Assembly: GCA_965249895.1 (NCBI GenBank)
Contig: CBDFNC010000002.1
Span: forward strand, 496,001 to 560,000
DNA length: 64,000 nt
From: CBDFNC01 sp965249895
GTDB lineage: Bacteria; Pseudomonadota; Gammaproteobacteria; Enterobacterales; CBDFNC01
Direction: 5' to 3'
The position numbers were made by a program, and so were the translations under genes. Each line of letters begins with the position of its first letter. Positions within the stretch are counted from its first letter, which is position 1. Shown here in pieces: positions 9,203 to 18,387 of this stretch. The notes beneath the pieces are model-generated. The model was not told where the DNA came from and did no database searches. It saw only the letters and a program-made list of their open reading frames with translations.

Positions 9203-10651
9203 CTAATCTGGTTTAAGTGTGCAGGCCATCTCACCAAGTTGTTTAACCGCCTGCTCAATATCCTTGCTCCATCGATGGGCGCAGCTTAACCGCAGGCAGT
9301 TTGAATAGCGGTTACTGGCCGTGAAGGCCTTGCCAGGCGCGAAACAGATACCTTTTTCTAGCGCGCTTTCATAAAGAGCCAGCACATCTACTCCCTCGGC
9401 CAATTCCAGCCAGAGGACAAAACCACCCTGCGGACGGGTGATCCGGGTCTCTTCCGGGAACCAGCGTTCAACCGCGCGGCTCATCCGGTCGATATTCTCC
9501 ATAAAAATACGGCGGATTCGCCTGAGGTGCGCATCATATCCTCCGGAAGAAAGATAAGCTGCCAATGCCAGCTGTGGTAGTGCTGGACCACTCAGAGTCG
9601 TGGAAAATTTTGCATCCAGAATCTTTTCCATATGCCGACTGCTAGACAGCCAGCCTATCCGGTAGCCAGGCGCAACTGTTTTGGAATAGGAGCTGCAATA
9701 GATGATATCCACTTCCGATGTCAGAGCCATGTAGGGCTTTGGCCGTTCCTGTGTGAAATGGATATCGCCATAAATGTCATCTTCAATCAACGGGATGCTA
9801 TGCTTTGCCAAGATCTTCAGCAGCTGTCGTTTTTTTTCCTCATCGACCAAACAGCCGAGCGGGTTACTGAAGCTAGATGAGAACAGGCATGCTTGGATGT
9901 TTCCACTGCTAAGAGCATCATCCAACGCTTTTGGATCTGGACCACCTTCCGGGTCAGTGGGTAGCTCCAGCGCACGTATATCCAGCCGCTCCAAAATATG
10001 CAGCAATCCGAAATAGGTCGGAGATTCAATAGCGATAGTATCTCCAGGTTCGACGAGCACCTGCAGCGCCAGCGACAGTGCCTCGGTGCAGCCACAGGTA
10101 ATCAACATATTCTCTGGCGCCAGAATCTGCCCGATTCTCAATGCACGCTGGCTTATTTCATGGCGAAGTTCAGGTAAACCCCGGGTTTCCACATAGACAT
10201 TAAATTGAGTGCCTTTCGTACGAGCCACACGGGCCAGAAACCGATCCAGTTGCCCTGCCGCCAATAATTCCCTGTCCGGGATAGCACAGCCCAGCGGCGC
10301 CATATTTCTGTCGGATGCGTGATCCAGCAATCTGCGGACGCTGCGTCCAAGCGTCACTTTCTGGGCCTCCATCGGAGGATTTGTCTTCGCCGGACTTGGC
10401 AAGGAGATGGCATTATGTCGGGTGACAAAGAATCCGGATTTCGGTCTGGCCTCCAAAATACCTCGATCCTCTAGCTGTTGATAAGCCAACTGTGCGGTGG
10501 TGACGCTGATGCACTGCTGGCGAGCTATAGCCCGAAGCGAGGGTGCGCGCATTCCTGCGCGCAATACGCCCTGACTGACCATATCAGCAACAAAATCGGC
10601 CACCTGTTGGTAGCGGTAGGTTTCAGGCTTCTCCATTTTCAGCTTACTCAT
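9203..10651 (-). CDS. MocR-type transcriptional regulator (GntR HTH + aminotransferase fold)
   Basis: This 482-residue protein joins an N-terminal GntR-type winged helix (residues ~12-76, with MRAPSLRAIARQQCISVTTAQLAYQQLEDRG-like recognition region) to a class I aminotransferase domain. The PLP-binding lysine is in SSYSKTVAPGYRIGW (~residue 324), with the NPLG and DDIYGD motifs upstream of it. MocR proteins sense PLP or amino-acid ligands and usually regulate a divergent metabolic gene; here that is the aminotransferase at 10750. Two ATCTGTACT direct repeats lie between the genes. It sits in the IS-rich stretch and its coding sequence looks richer in G+C than many neighbours. Confidence 0.9.
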   Translation of the reverse strand: MSKLKMEKPETYRYQQVADFVADMVSQGVLRAGMRAPSLRAIARQQCISVTTAQLAYQQLEDRGILEARPKSGFFVTRHNAISLPSPAKTNPPMEAQKVTLGRSVRRLLDHASDRNMAPLGCAIPDRELLAAGQLDRFLARVARTKGTQFNVYVETRGLPELRHEISQRALRIGQILAPENMLITCGCTEALSLALQVLVEPGDTIAIESPTYFGLLHILERLDIRALELPTDPEGGPDPKALDDALSSGNIQACLFSSSFSNPLGCLVDEEKKRQLLKILAKHSIPLIEDDIYGDIHFTQERPKPYMALTSEVDIIYCSSYSKTVAPGYRIGWLSSSRHMEKILDAKFSTTLSGPALPQLALAAYLSSGGYDAHLRRIRRIFMENIDRMSRAVERWFPEETRITRPQGGFVLWLELAEGVDVLALYESALEKGICFAPGKAFTASNRYSNCLRLSCAHRWSKDIEQAVKQLGEMACTLKPD

Positions 10652-10701
10652 CTGTACTGGTCTAATTTCGACAAATCTGCAACTGTTATCATATCTGTAC
10701 T
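10650..10701. promoter_or_regulatory. Direct repeats ATCTGTACT, candidate MocR operator
   Basis: ATCTGTACT occurs at 10650-10658 (overlapping the mocR start codon) and again at 10693-10701, 43 bases apart (about four helical turns), in the divergent interval. MocR dimers are known to bind directly repeated sites near their own promoter; assignment here is inference. Confidence 0.5.
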
Positions 10702-10749
10702 TTTGTCATTGTAAATGCCCAATTGAACTTTACAGAACAGGAACAGAAA

Positions 10750-11877
10750 ATGACCCAGAGGCTAAATCGCTTTCCCAGCAATGACATCATCACCCTTACC
10801 GGGCCCGCCCCGCGCTTTGACCTAGCGGAAAGTGTCGGGCCTGATCTGACCCTCGGTACGCTTCTTAATGGGATCGAACCGTCTGAACTAGCGAGTTTCC
10901 CGTTAAGCTACGGCACTGCTGCCGGGGATCTAAGCCTGCGTTCCATTATCGCCACTAATCATGGCGTTGGGGCCGATGATGTAGTCGTCACCGTTGGTGG
11001 AATGCAGGCCCTTTTTCTAACAGCTTTCATTTTATGTAACCCGGGCGATGAAGTGGTAACTACCACATCACTCTTCCCCAATGCCCGAACTATATTGGAG
11101 GCTGTGGGGGCTACAGTCCGTGAGTTACCTGTCTCTTTTGCCGGAAGCTATAAATTAGATCCTGGTAGCTTTGAAAAATTACTCAGCCCAAAAACCAAAC
11201 TGGTAAGCCTGGCTTCGCCGCAAAATCCGTCCGGCGTGGCGCTGTCGTTAACAGAGCTTGAGAACCTGTTGTCGCTGATGGAAAAAATCTGCCCTGATGC
11301 CTATCTGTTGGTGGATGAAACCTACCGCGAGGCGGCCTATGGGAACAGGTTAACAGCACCAAGTGCTGTTAACCTGTCTGACAAGATCCTAGTATGCGCT
11401 TCGCTTTCTAAATGCCATGGCGCACCTGCGCTCAGGCTTGGTTGGGCCATCACGCGTGACCGCGCCCTGCGCGATCAGATACTCCTTGGAAAATTCAACA
11501 CAGTCGTTAGCTGCTCTCCGTTGGATGAGATGCTAGGGCTAAAGGTACTGGAGCGGCAGAAAAGTATCATCGGCGAACGCCGGTCTCATCTAGCCCAGGG
11601 CTATGCAACGGTCGAGCGCTGGATTTCGAGGCATCCAGACTTTGTGGAATGGGTGGCCCCGGACGCAGGCGCATTATGTTGCGTCCGACTAAAAGAAAGC
11701 TCTTTTGACGCAGCGGGTGTTCACGAATTTTATCGGCGACTATCAGATCTGGATACCCGAGTAGCCAATGGCCAATGGTTCGGGGATGAATTACGAGTTT
11801 TTAGGTTGGGTTTCGGCCTACTGGCTATAGATGATCTGGAAACAGCACTGAAAAAAATATCCACGCTGTTCCATTGA
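10750..11877 (+). CDS. PLP-dependent aminotransferase, class I/II
   Basis: This 375-residue fold-type I aminotransferase has GGMQALFL near residue 88, SPQNPSG, VDETYREA and the PLP lysine in SLSKCHGAPALRLGW (~residue 221). It likely transfers an amino group between an amino acid and a keto acid; the substrate cannot be read. I chose ATG 10750 because AGGAACAG lies just upstream and an earlier TTG (10723) has no ribosome-binding site. It is divergent from the MocR regulator, which probably controls it. An IS630 remnant begins almost directly after the stop. Confidence 0.85.
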   Translation: MTQRLNRFPSNDIITLTGPAPRFDLAESVGPDLTLGTLLNGIEPSELASFPLSYGTAAGDLSLRSIIATNHGVGADDVVVTVGGMQALFLTAFILCNPGDEVVTTTSLFPNARTILEAVGATVRELPVSFAGSYKLDPGSFEKLLSPKTKLVSLASPQNPSGVALSLTELENLLSLMEKICPDAYLLVDETYREAAYGNRLTAPSAVNLSDKILVCASLSKCHGAPALRLGWAITRDRALRDQILLGKFNTVVSCSPLDEMLGLKVLERQKSIIGERRSHLAQGYATVERWISRHPDFVEWVAPDAGALCCVRLKESSFDAAGVHEFYRRLSDLDTRVANGQWFGDELRVFRLGFGLLAIDDLETALKKISTLFH

Positions 11878-11900
11878 ATAGTGCACTTTTAGCCAGCAGG

Positions 11901-12895
11901 ATGAAGGGACGTCACCCCCTGTAGATACTGGTTGAGCTGGCTCTTGTCCGATATCGGTTAAATGTCACCAGGAGCCATCCTCCTCAGCCATAAGAGGTAC
12001 GGTATTAAGCAGCTAGCGGATATCTTCGATATCAGCTTTGAGACACTTTCTAAATGGATTGATAGCTGGGAACAATTCGGGATCTCAAACCTTTATGATG
12101 CAAAGCGAACTGGGCGGCCCACTATTGATACGGATGAGGAGAAACTGCGCCTGAAAGAGCCTGTGGATGAGGAGCCTCATCAGCTCAAGCGAGCCCAGTC
12201 TCTGATGGAGAAAGAAAGTGGCAAAAAAGCCAGCGTCTCAACGATTAAGCGAACGTTGAAAAAAATTTAACTACAGCCATAAAAGAGCCAGGCATTCACT
12301 TAAGCTAAAGCGTGATGAAGAGGCGTTCCGAAAGTGTTACAACACTCTGAATAAGTTCATAAAGCTTGAAGAAGAGGGTGAGTTGGAGCTCTATTATTTC
12401 GATGAATCAGGTTTCAGCCAAAAATCAAACTTACCTTATGCATGGGGTCCAGTAGGCGAGCCGTTTGCTTTTTCGGCCTATTCACATAGTAAGCGATTGA
12501 ACGTGCTTGGTTTTTTAAGTCGCCAAGGAGATCTAGTTTACCACAGCACCGTAGGCCGCGTTACCACTGACACTGTCATCTAGGCGTTTGAAAAGCTGAT
12601 AGAAAATAAGCCACACACGGCAAAGGAAAAGCTAACCGTTGTTATCCTGGATAACGCATCTTTTCACCGCTCTGCAAAATTTAAAGATCAATGTAGTGAA
12701 TGGATAACCGATGGAGTTTTAGTACTGTATCTGCCAGCTTATTCGCCAGAGCTGAATATCATAGAAATACTATGGAGAAAAATTAAGTATGAATGGCTTC
12801 CCACCTGTGCTTTTGAAACATTTGAAAAGCTAACCAAGTGTGTGAAAAACACACTGGATAATTATGCATCTAAATTTGGGATAACTTTTACCTAG
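11901..12895 (+). pseudogene. IS630-family transposase, inactivated
   Basis: The homology runs through three pieces. An HTH region (AILLSHKRYGIKQLADIFDI) lies in the frame starting 11962. A frame change at an A7 run near 12258-12264 leads into FNYSHKRARHSLK. The DDE catalytic part follows, with YFDESGFSQ (first D), VILDNASFHRS (second D) and LPAYSPELNIIEILW (final E). A TAG at 12581 replaces what is normally a sense codon before AFEKL. The N-terminus (ATG 11901) also appears out of frame. At least two disabling lesions make it a dead copy. The ends match only weakly (ATAGTGC near 11879 and its inverse near 12896-12903). Confidence 0.8.
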
Positions 12896-12899
12896 GCAC

Positions 12900-13406
12900 T
12901 TATAAAATTTTCAGTTGGTACTCTGTACAAGATAAGTCAATACCTGCAACCGTAACGTAGTTATCTATATATTTATTAGGAGTAAAACCTTGCTTTTCAA
13001 GAACTCTGGAAGATGCTGGGTTATTTTCTAGTACAAAGGCTCTGAGGCAATTCAGGTTCAACTGCTCTTTTGAGATCTCAATTAACATTTGGACGCCAAA
13101 ACCAGCTACGCCTCGACCCGAAAAAGATTCTGAAACCCGATACCCTACATCTGCTATTTTCGCCTTTCCACAAATATTTTTTAGATTAACCCTACCTATT
13201 ATGTGACCTCCATTTACAACAACAGCAGGATATTGCTTACCTAGGTGATACGCTTGAATATTCTCTATAATGTGTTGTTCAATCGATGTTTGACTATAAA
13301 AATCGTTTCCTCGAGACTCAATAAATTTCTCAAACCAATACCGATTCTCGTGTTCAAAAAACATCAATTCAGCTATATGGTTTTCGGACAGTAATTCAAG
13401 CTTCAT
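12900..13406 (-). CDS. GNAT-family N-acetyltransferase (RimJ-like)
   Basis: This 168-residue protein has the GNAT acetyl-CoA loop SGRGVAGFGVQMLIE, an LRAFVLENNPASSRVLEKQGF motif typical of RimJ/RimL-type acetyltransferases, and an IIGRVNL strand. I start it at ATG 13406 (MKLELLSENH); the frame stays open upstream to 13541 but that stretch has no domain character. It is AT-rich. The stop codon lies only 5 bases from the end of the IS630 transposase remnant, so the extreme C-terminus may have been altered by the insertion. Confidence 0.8.
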   Translation of the reverse strand: MKLELLSENHIAELMFFEHENRYWFEKFIESRGNDFYSQTSIEQHIIENIQAYHLGKQYPAVVVNGGHIIGRVNLKNICGKAKIADVGYRVSESFSGRGVAGFGVQMLIEISKEQLNLNCLRAFVLENNPASSRVLEKQGFTPNKYIDNYVTVAGIDLSCTEYQLKIL

Positions 13407-13728
13407 AATTGCAATCCCCTTGCCTGCTAACTTATAGCCTGAAAAGGCATAGTCAAGTGTTGAACGGAGTGAATACTTCTGATTATTTAACGTTAACGGT
13501 AGAACTAAACCCCTCATAGAAGAAAGTGCATGGCCAGACATAATTTGACACGAAACTTAGTAATTTATAGATGTCAGCTCGTCGCCCACAGCGCCCGAGC
13601 TTAGACAGCTAATGATAAGCGAGTCAGTTTTAATTTACTGGATATTTTCTAATGGTAGAGACTGATTATTCTCCGCTCTAACCACACACTCTCAATGGAT
13701 CTCGGTCATTCTGACGGTCACATGAAGA
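13407..13728. other. Intergenic region, no gene recognised
   Basis: Contains an AGCTCG ... CGAGCT hairpin near 13576-13605 and the likely GNAT promoter. An imperfect palindrome at about 13415-13455 slightly resembles a cassette recombination site but is too short and lacks the consensus. No coding signal. Confidence 0.4.
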
Positions 13729-14070
13729 TCATTTTCCAAATATAGGTGTATCAAAAACAAAAGACCGAAGTATTTTCATTTCTACATCTGCGATCGCAGG
13801 GTGTAGAGGATTGATCAATAGATTATTTTCTTCTGGGACAATTGTCGATGGGATAACCATTCCAAAATACTCACCTTTCATAAGCCATTCAGTACCAAAT
13901 CTGACACTGCTTTCAGGGAAAGCTGATTCCCAGTTTTTAGGGTACTTCTCAGGGGAGTAATACAGAGACTGGTCGCTAGGCAGCATGGTTTCGACAAGTA
14001 CAAGCGATGGATGATCGGTCCCATTGAGATGGACAAATTTTTCAAGTGCGCATACTCCTACACCACGGCG
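13729..14070 (-). pseudogene. RES-domain toxin (NAD+-degrading family), 5'-truncated by IS
   Basis: The remaining ~113 codons read GVCALEKFVHLNGTD, then LVLVETMLPSD, then VRFGTEWLMKGEYFGMVIPS and LLINPLHPAIADVEMK, which is the C-terminal half of a RES domain (NAD+ phosphorylase toxins of RES-Xre modules). The N-terminal half, including the arginine and tyrosine expected early in the domain, and the antitoxin gene are missing. The frame is cut exactly at the left inverted repeat of the ISAs1 element (14071). No other start is convincing, so I regard it as dead. Confidence 0.8.
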
Positions 14071-15982
14071 AATCTACGCTAATCCTTGCAAACCGCTGCA
14101 GGTCTGGAGTTTTTAGTCATTTTCAAACAGTCAAACACCGCCCTTACGTTTAACATCAGCTTTTTCATCATTTCTGGGATCGTTTCTTTGCTCTTCCGGC
14201 TTTTAAGCAGGCCAATAGTAAAGCGCCGTAAGCGTGTAATATTCTCGGGACCAAATCCTGTTCGAATCTGGCTACGATCTTCATCGTAATTCCAATCAAT
14301 CATATAATGGCAGCTCTCTACTGACCAGTGACCTCGATTATCCTTAAGCACACGCTTAGCGTTCGCTTCCTCCTCAGGCACGCTGGTAATGCCATACACT
14401 ATCTCATGACTTGGCTTGCCGGTTTTTTTGTCGATGCTGTCACGCTCAACCATAAAGGCCTGGCGTACATAGGGGAACTCGAGATAATCATTCAGTGCCG
14501 TGGTCGTCCATATTTTTCGGGTTTCAATCCGACCATGCTCACCCTGGCCAAGCTGAATAGCACCCGCATCGTCAGTAACATTGTCAAAATACAATTTAAT
14601 ATCAGACAGCAGGTTTTTCTGGTTAGCTTTTACTGTGAAGTGATAATGCGCACCTCGCTCACCGACCAGATATTTAGCCAGTTCACGCTGGGTAAGCAAG
14701 GCGTCAGCGGTGATGGTTCGACCTTTAATATCAATCGCATCCAGCATTGGTGCAGCAATTTTGATTTCATTGGTTTGCTTTTCTTCGTCACTCCCATCAA
14801 CGGCTAATGTACCGACTTTTTTTGGGTGTAGCAGCGCCCGCTATCATGGCCAACGGCACTCATGATATGAGTTTGCAGGCCTTTTTCATCAATGGCTGAG
14901 CACATGGTTTTGCCATCGATAGCCAAACTTTCATCGATCTCAGCATATTGTGCATTCCAGGTATTCAGCGCTCGATACAGCTGCTCTGGGTTTACACTAA
15001 TCAGCGCATTGCGAATAACGGTTCGGCTGGGTACTTCATATTTTCCATCGCGTTTTCGGCATCTGAAACGACTGCGTGCTTTTTGACCTAAGGCCTGTAC
15101 CCAGATGGAGATATCTTTGTATCCCACCATGCCACAAAGCACTGCTGCTACGGACAAAGAAAGAATGGTAGGCATGTGATGTTTTTTGCCTTGTGCACGG
15201 CGACAGTCATCGACACCTTGAAATACATCATAAAGTGATAGCATTTGATTGGCAGTGAGTTTCATCCGTCTCATCCCCCCTGTTCGATAACGGTCATTAA
15301 GCAAAGGACGAGAAAGTAAAGCTTGTACATTGCGTTGCAGTGGCTGAACAAAGACTAATTTGCGTGACTGTGTGCGCTCACTGTAATGGTCGCGTGTGCG
15401 GCTATAGCCTTTGGTTGAACCGACTAGGAGCCAGTTTGATGCGCGATAAATCGTGCCCTGGTAACGCTCGGGATCGACAAAGGTTTCTAACAGTAGCAAG
15501 GGGTAGGAAAATCGCTCTATCCAGTCTTGCTGGATCCTGCGTCGACATAGAGACAGGATCTGTGAAGCGCGGTTTTTGACGTGACAGCCGGGCAGGATAA
15601 GGAAGCGTGAATTATTCGCCACTAAGTTGAGTCTGTCATACTGGTGGCGGTAGCCCCAACCAATCCACTGCTCCCTAGCGGAGCACTTAAGAGCAGCAGC
15701 GGAGAAGCTTAACAATGCCACCGGTTGATTATCTACGGTGGCAAAATACCAGATGGTGTTGCCAATTTTTGGCAGTGCACCAAGGTAGTGGTGAGTTTGC
15801 ATAAGCTCGCGAAAAAGCGGCTCTTCCGATGCTTCAACAAGCCTGATTTTGAGTGGTGAATGCAGCAAACTATCTCTCGTGTATTTACTTGAGAGATAGC
15901 ATCTTTACTCAAATCAGGTGTTTTGTCCAGAAAACAAGGGTATCTTTTTGTTTTTACAGGTAAAAACTAGCTAGTGTAGATT
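14071..15982 (-). mobile_element. ISAs1-family insertion sequence with DUF4338 fusion transposase
   Basis: The element is bounded by 11-bp inverted repeats AATCTACGCTA (14071-14081) and TAGTGTAGATT (15972-15982), with one mismatch. The transposase stop codon lies inside the left repeat. A CTATCTCTC/GAGAGATAG hairpin (15871-15900) and a GTTTTTAC/GTAAAAAC palindrome (15951-15968) precede the gene. The flanks show no direct target duplication: the left flank is a RES toxin gene and the right flank an IS91-type transposase, both cut at the boundary. This suggests adjacent deletion or recombination after insertion. About 1912 bp. Confidence 0.8.
14079..15868 (-). CDS. DUF4338-ISAs1 fusion transposase, two frames (putative -1 frameshift)
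   Basis: The first frame (15868-14804) encodes a DUF4338/DruA-like domain (residues ~1-200; LMQTHHYLGALPKIG, IGWGYRHQYDRLNLVANNS, LLLETFVDPERYQGT). It continues with the ISAs1 N-terminal region (LYDVFQGVDDCRRAQGKKHH) and the first catalytic block LAIDGKTM. It ends soon after CYTQKK. The homology continues in the -1 frame (VGTLAVDGSDEEKQTNEI, TADALLTQ, HWSVES) to 14079. The junction is A AAA AAG (14822-14816), a canonical slippery heptamer correctly phased, so a ~596-residue product by -1 frameshifting is possible; a simple indel is the alternative. The start codon is uncertain (TTG at 15868). Confidence 0.75.
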
Positions 15983-16129
15983 GGCCCTGTGCCAGGTATA
16001 ACTACCCATTGCTTCGGTTCGGCAGTCCTGCACGTGCCTTAACACCTGCCACTGTCGTGGGGTAACATGCTCCTTATCCAGCTGTTTCAATCCGTCATCC
16101 AGTATTTGCTGGAACACTGAGCGGCTCAT
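15983..16129 (-). pseudogene. IS91-family (Y2) transposase, N-terminal fragment
   Basis: About 49 codons from ATG 16129, starting MSRSVFQQILDDGL and containing ILDDGLKQLDKEHVTPRQW and HVQDCRTEAMGSYTWH, resemble the start of IS91-type transposases before the zinc-binding cysteines. The frame is interrupted at the right inverted repeat of the ISAs1 element. Its ATG overlaps the stop of the tyrosine recombinase gene (ATGA), the arrangement seen in IS91 elements that carry an integrase-like gene upstream. Confidence 0.65.
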
Positions 16130-16977
16130 GACCACAACCCCAACCGTCCCACTAAATCGTAACTGCCGTCTTGCTCAGCCTGATAATGGGGTAACCAATG
16201 GGTATAACGTAATGTGGTGCGCACATCGCTATGACCAAGGATTTTTTGCAACTGAGTCAGCGGCATACCGGCCATTAATTGGTGGGTCGCGAAGACATGT
16301 CGGAGCGCATGAACCCCTCCCTGCTTCACCACACCGGCCACCACTTTACATTGCTGATAGACTTTTCTGATGCTGCTCGAATGCAAGGGCTCGTTCTGTC
16401 GTTGCCCGCAGAATAGGAAGCCTGACGGCCGGCAGCTTTGCCAGTAACGTCGCAGCTGCAGCAATACCGTCTCCGACAACGGCACCAACCTGTCTTTGCT
16501 CCCTTTGCCCTGACGGATATGTATCGTGCGTAGCTCACCATCAATGTCACCCAGTTTTAGATTAAGCGTCTCGCCTATCCGCGTACCGCAGCCGTAACAC
16601 ACTATCAAAAAGGTGAGGTACTTGGGTTTGCGGCAAGCCCGCAAAATCAGCGCAACGTCACCTGGACTGAGTAAATCGGGGATTTTTTGTTGCTTACGCA
16701 TCACCGGCAACAGCCGCTCTCTGAACTCGCGCTTGAGCACCTCCCGATAGAAGAAACGCAAGGCATGAAACGCCTGAAGGCAACTGCTGGTCGACAAGTG
16801 CCGCTCTAGCGATAAATGCCAAAGGAACGCTTTTAGCTCTTCATCACTGAGGGTATCAGGGGCACGGCGATAATGTTTACTCAGCTCGTACACCCAATGG
16901 ACATAACTTACCTGAGTCTGAGGCGAATAATGCCTGACCTGCATGTTGTCTAGCATGCACTGCCTGAGTGGGAACAT
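16126..16977 (-). CDS. Tyrosine recombinase of an IS91-type element
   Basis: This 283-residue recombinase has an N-terminal SAM-like core-binding domain (residues ~10-95) and a catalytic domain with Arg in GCGTRIGE, Lys in GKGSKDR, HALRHVFATH (H-x-x-R), LGHSDVRTTLRYTH (final His and the Tyr). All catalytic residues are present. It lacks the extra domain of integron integrases. Because the truncated IS91-type transposase overlaps its stop codon, it is best seen as the accessory recombinase of that element, whose far end has been removed by ISAs1. It may still be functional. Confidence 0.85.
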   Translation of the reverse strand: MFPLRQCMLDNMQVRHYSPQTQVSYVHWVYELSKHYRRAPDTLSDEELKAFLWHLSLERHLSTSSCLQAFHALRFFYREVLKREFRERLLPVMRKQQKIPDLLSPGDVALILRACRKPKYLTFLIVCYGCGTRIGETLNLKLGDIDGELRTIHIRQGKGSKDRLVPLSETVLLQLRRYWQSCRPSGFLFCGQRQNEPLHSSSIRKVYQQCKVVAGVVKQGGVHALRHVFATHQLMAGMPLTQLQKILGHSDVRTTLRYTHWLPHYQAEQDGSYDLVGRLGLWS

Positions 16978-17819
16978 GGCAACCTTCTTAAATAGTCAAT
17001 ATGTTGCTATTTAAGTCTGGTGCGCAAGGGGCTGCGGGGCGACATTCCGCGGAGCGGCTTAGTTCAACAGGTGTATTATCAAGAATTCCGTGTATACCCG
17101 GAACTAACGCTGGTCTCTTTAACAATGTTTCACGACAATTATTCAATACAATTATTCAATACAATTATTCAATACAATTAGTAACTTGAGGATACCTAAA
17201 AAGATAAAAAAGTACTATATCACCTGTGGAAAGCGAGACTTGGGTTTACCGAGAACTAAAATGGCGCGGTAAATAAAGTTACATTTCATAATTATCGATA
17301 AATATCAATGGTTTGAGGTGTTCGTATGGAGAAAGTGAGCCGCTAGTCTAGTTGGCATACCGAGACCAAAAATGGGAAGCTACATTACACCTTTATATAA
17401 AAGCAGCGATTGGCCCCTACTAAGTCTAAACCACCTTTTCTAGAATCCATCCTGTTGGAACTAAAAACATAGCCCTATACCCTACCTTACATTTCCGAAT
17501 CCGAAATCTTACCTGGTACATATTTTGACTTGCTCGGTTTAGGCACCAAAGCGTGCAAACCTGAGTATGAAACTTTATTACTCTCCCACATGAGACTGAA
17601 ATTAGAGATCTTTTGGCTCACCAGACCTGCGAACAATTTGAGAGAATGATATAAGTTGCTTAGGCAAAAAGTTTTATAAGTACAGAATTTCGAAAAGAGC
17701 ATGACCGCAAGACCAATCACGCTGTGGAGCAAGGTGCTGTATTTCTTTCGTTATCATACCCGTTTCACTGTTAAGGTAACTGACTTTAGGGACCAGATGG
17801 CTAGATGGCAGGAAAAATA
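16978..17819. other. Gene-poor stretch after the IS91-type remnant
   Basis: 842 bases with no recognised gene. It starts with a GC-rich inverted segment (GCGGGGCGACATTCCGCGG around 17034-17052) that may be the IS91-type terminus, followed by a 13-bp tandem repeat (17135-17180). A weak direct repeat (ACCGAGAnCnAAAATGG) recurs near 17250 and 17360. The 81-codon reverse frame at 17487-17732 shows no domain or ribosome-binding site. Confidence 0.4.
17135..17180. repeat. 13-bp tandem repeat, 3.5 copies
   Basis: The unit ACAATTATTCAAT is repeated exactly at 17135, 17148 and 17161, then half a unit follows (ACAATTA). AT-rich, intergenic, near the outer end of the IS91-type fragment. Confidence 0.9.
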
Positions 17820-18326
17820 ATGGAGATCTTTAAATTAGAAGATATTACTGAATCCAAAAATGAGCTTGTTGCTCTGCTGGTTGATTGCGTAGAGAGTGGT
17901 GCTTCAGTGGGGTTTATCCCGCCTTTGGCGGATTTGACGGCGACCGATTATTGGGCATCAGTTGCGGGCGATTGCAGTTCAGGCAGCAGAAAGCTAATAC
18001 TTGCTCTCGATGGTAATAAAGTCATAGGCGCAGTGCAGCTATCACTCACCGATAAAGCAAATGGTTTACATCGAGCTGAAGTCGAAAAACTTATGGTCCA
18101 TACCTCAGTAAGAGGTCGCGGTGTGGGTAAAGCTCTGATGTTAAGGGCAGAAAAGGTGGCTGCGTCGCTTCACCGTTCATTATTGATTTTGGATACGCGT
18201 GAAGGAGATGTTGCATCTTCACTATATCGCCAAATCGGTTATATTGAAGCGGGTCAGATCCCAGGTTTTGCCAGGAGTTCCTCTGGTGAGCTGGATGCAA
18301 CGATATTTTTCTATAAACAGCTTTAA
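17820..18326 (+). CDS. GNAT-family N-acetyltransferase
   Basis: This 168-residue GNAT protein has VEKLMVHTSVRGRGVGKALMLRAE, the acetyl-CoA-binding R-x-x-G-x-G loop, and LLILDTREGDVASSLYRQIGY, the C-terminal half seen in enzymes annotated as aminoglycoside- or peptide-type acetyltransferases. I prefer ATG 17820 because AGGAAA lies 6-11 bases upstream; ATG 17805 adds five residues. Substrate unknown. The two following small genes are on the same strand but separated by 60 bases each, so co-transcription is possible. Confidence 0.85.
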   Translation: MEIFKLEDITESKNELVALLVDCVESGASVGFIPPLADLTATDYWASVAGDCSSGSRKLILALDGNKVIGAVQLSLTDKANGLHRAEVEKLMVHTSVRGRGVGKALMLRAEKVAASLHRSLLILDTREGDVASSLYRQIGYIEAGQIPGFARSSSGELDATIFFYKQL

Positions 18327-18387
18327 TTTCAATAAGTAAAGCTAGTATACAAACGCTGCTTTAGTTCTGCGTTGATGATAGGTGAAG

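Noticed and set aside
11962..12583. Programmed frameshift in the IS630 transposase at its A7 run
   Set aside because: The needed shift is +1 rather than -1, and a separate in-frame TAG at 12581 plus an out-of-frame N-terminus already inactivate the gene.
13415..13455. attC-like palindrome before the GNAT gene
   Set aside because: The core pair GTTCAAC ... GTTAGCA does not meet the GTTRRRY consensus and the site is shorter than known attC sites.
14079..15868. Druantia phage-defence system
   Set aside because: Only a DruA-like domain is present, fused to a transposase between IS inverted repeats; no druB-druE genes are nearby.
16126..16977. Integron integrase (IntI) with a nearby cassette array
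   Set aside because: The recombinase lacks the extra IntI-specific region, is only 283 residues and overlaps an IS91-type transposase start; no attI or array of attC sites was found.
17487..17732. 81-codon reverse-strand ORF
   Set aside because: No ribosome-binding site, no domain, biased composition; probably random.
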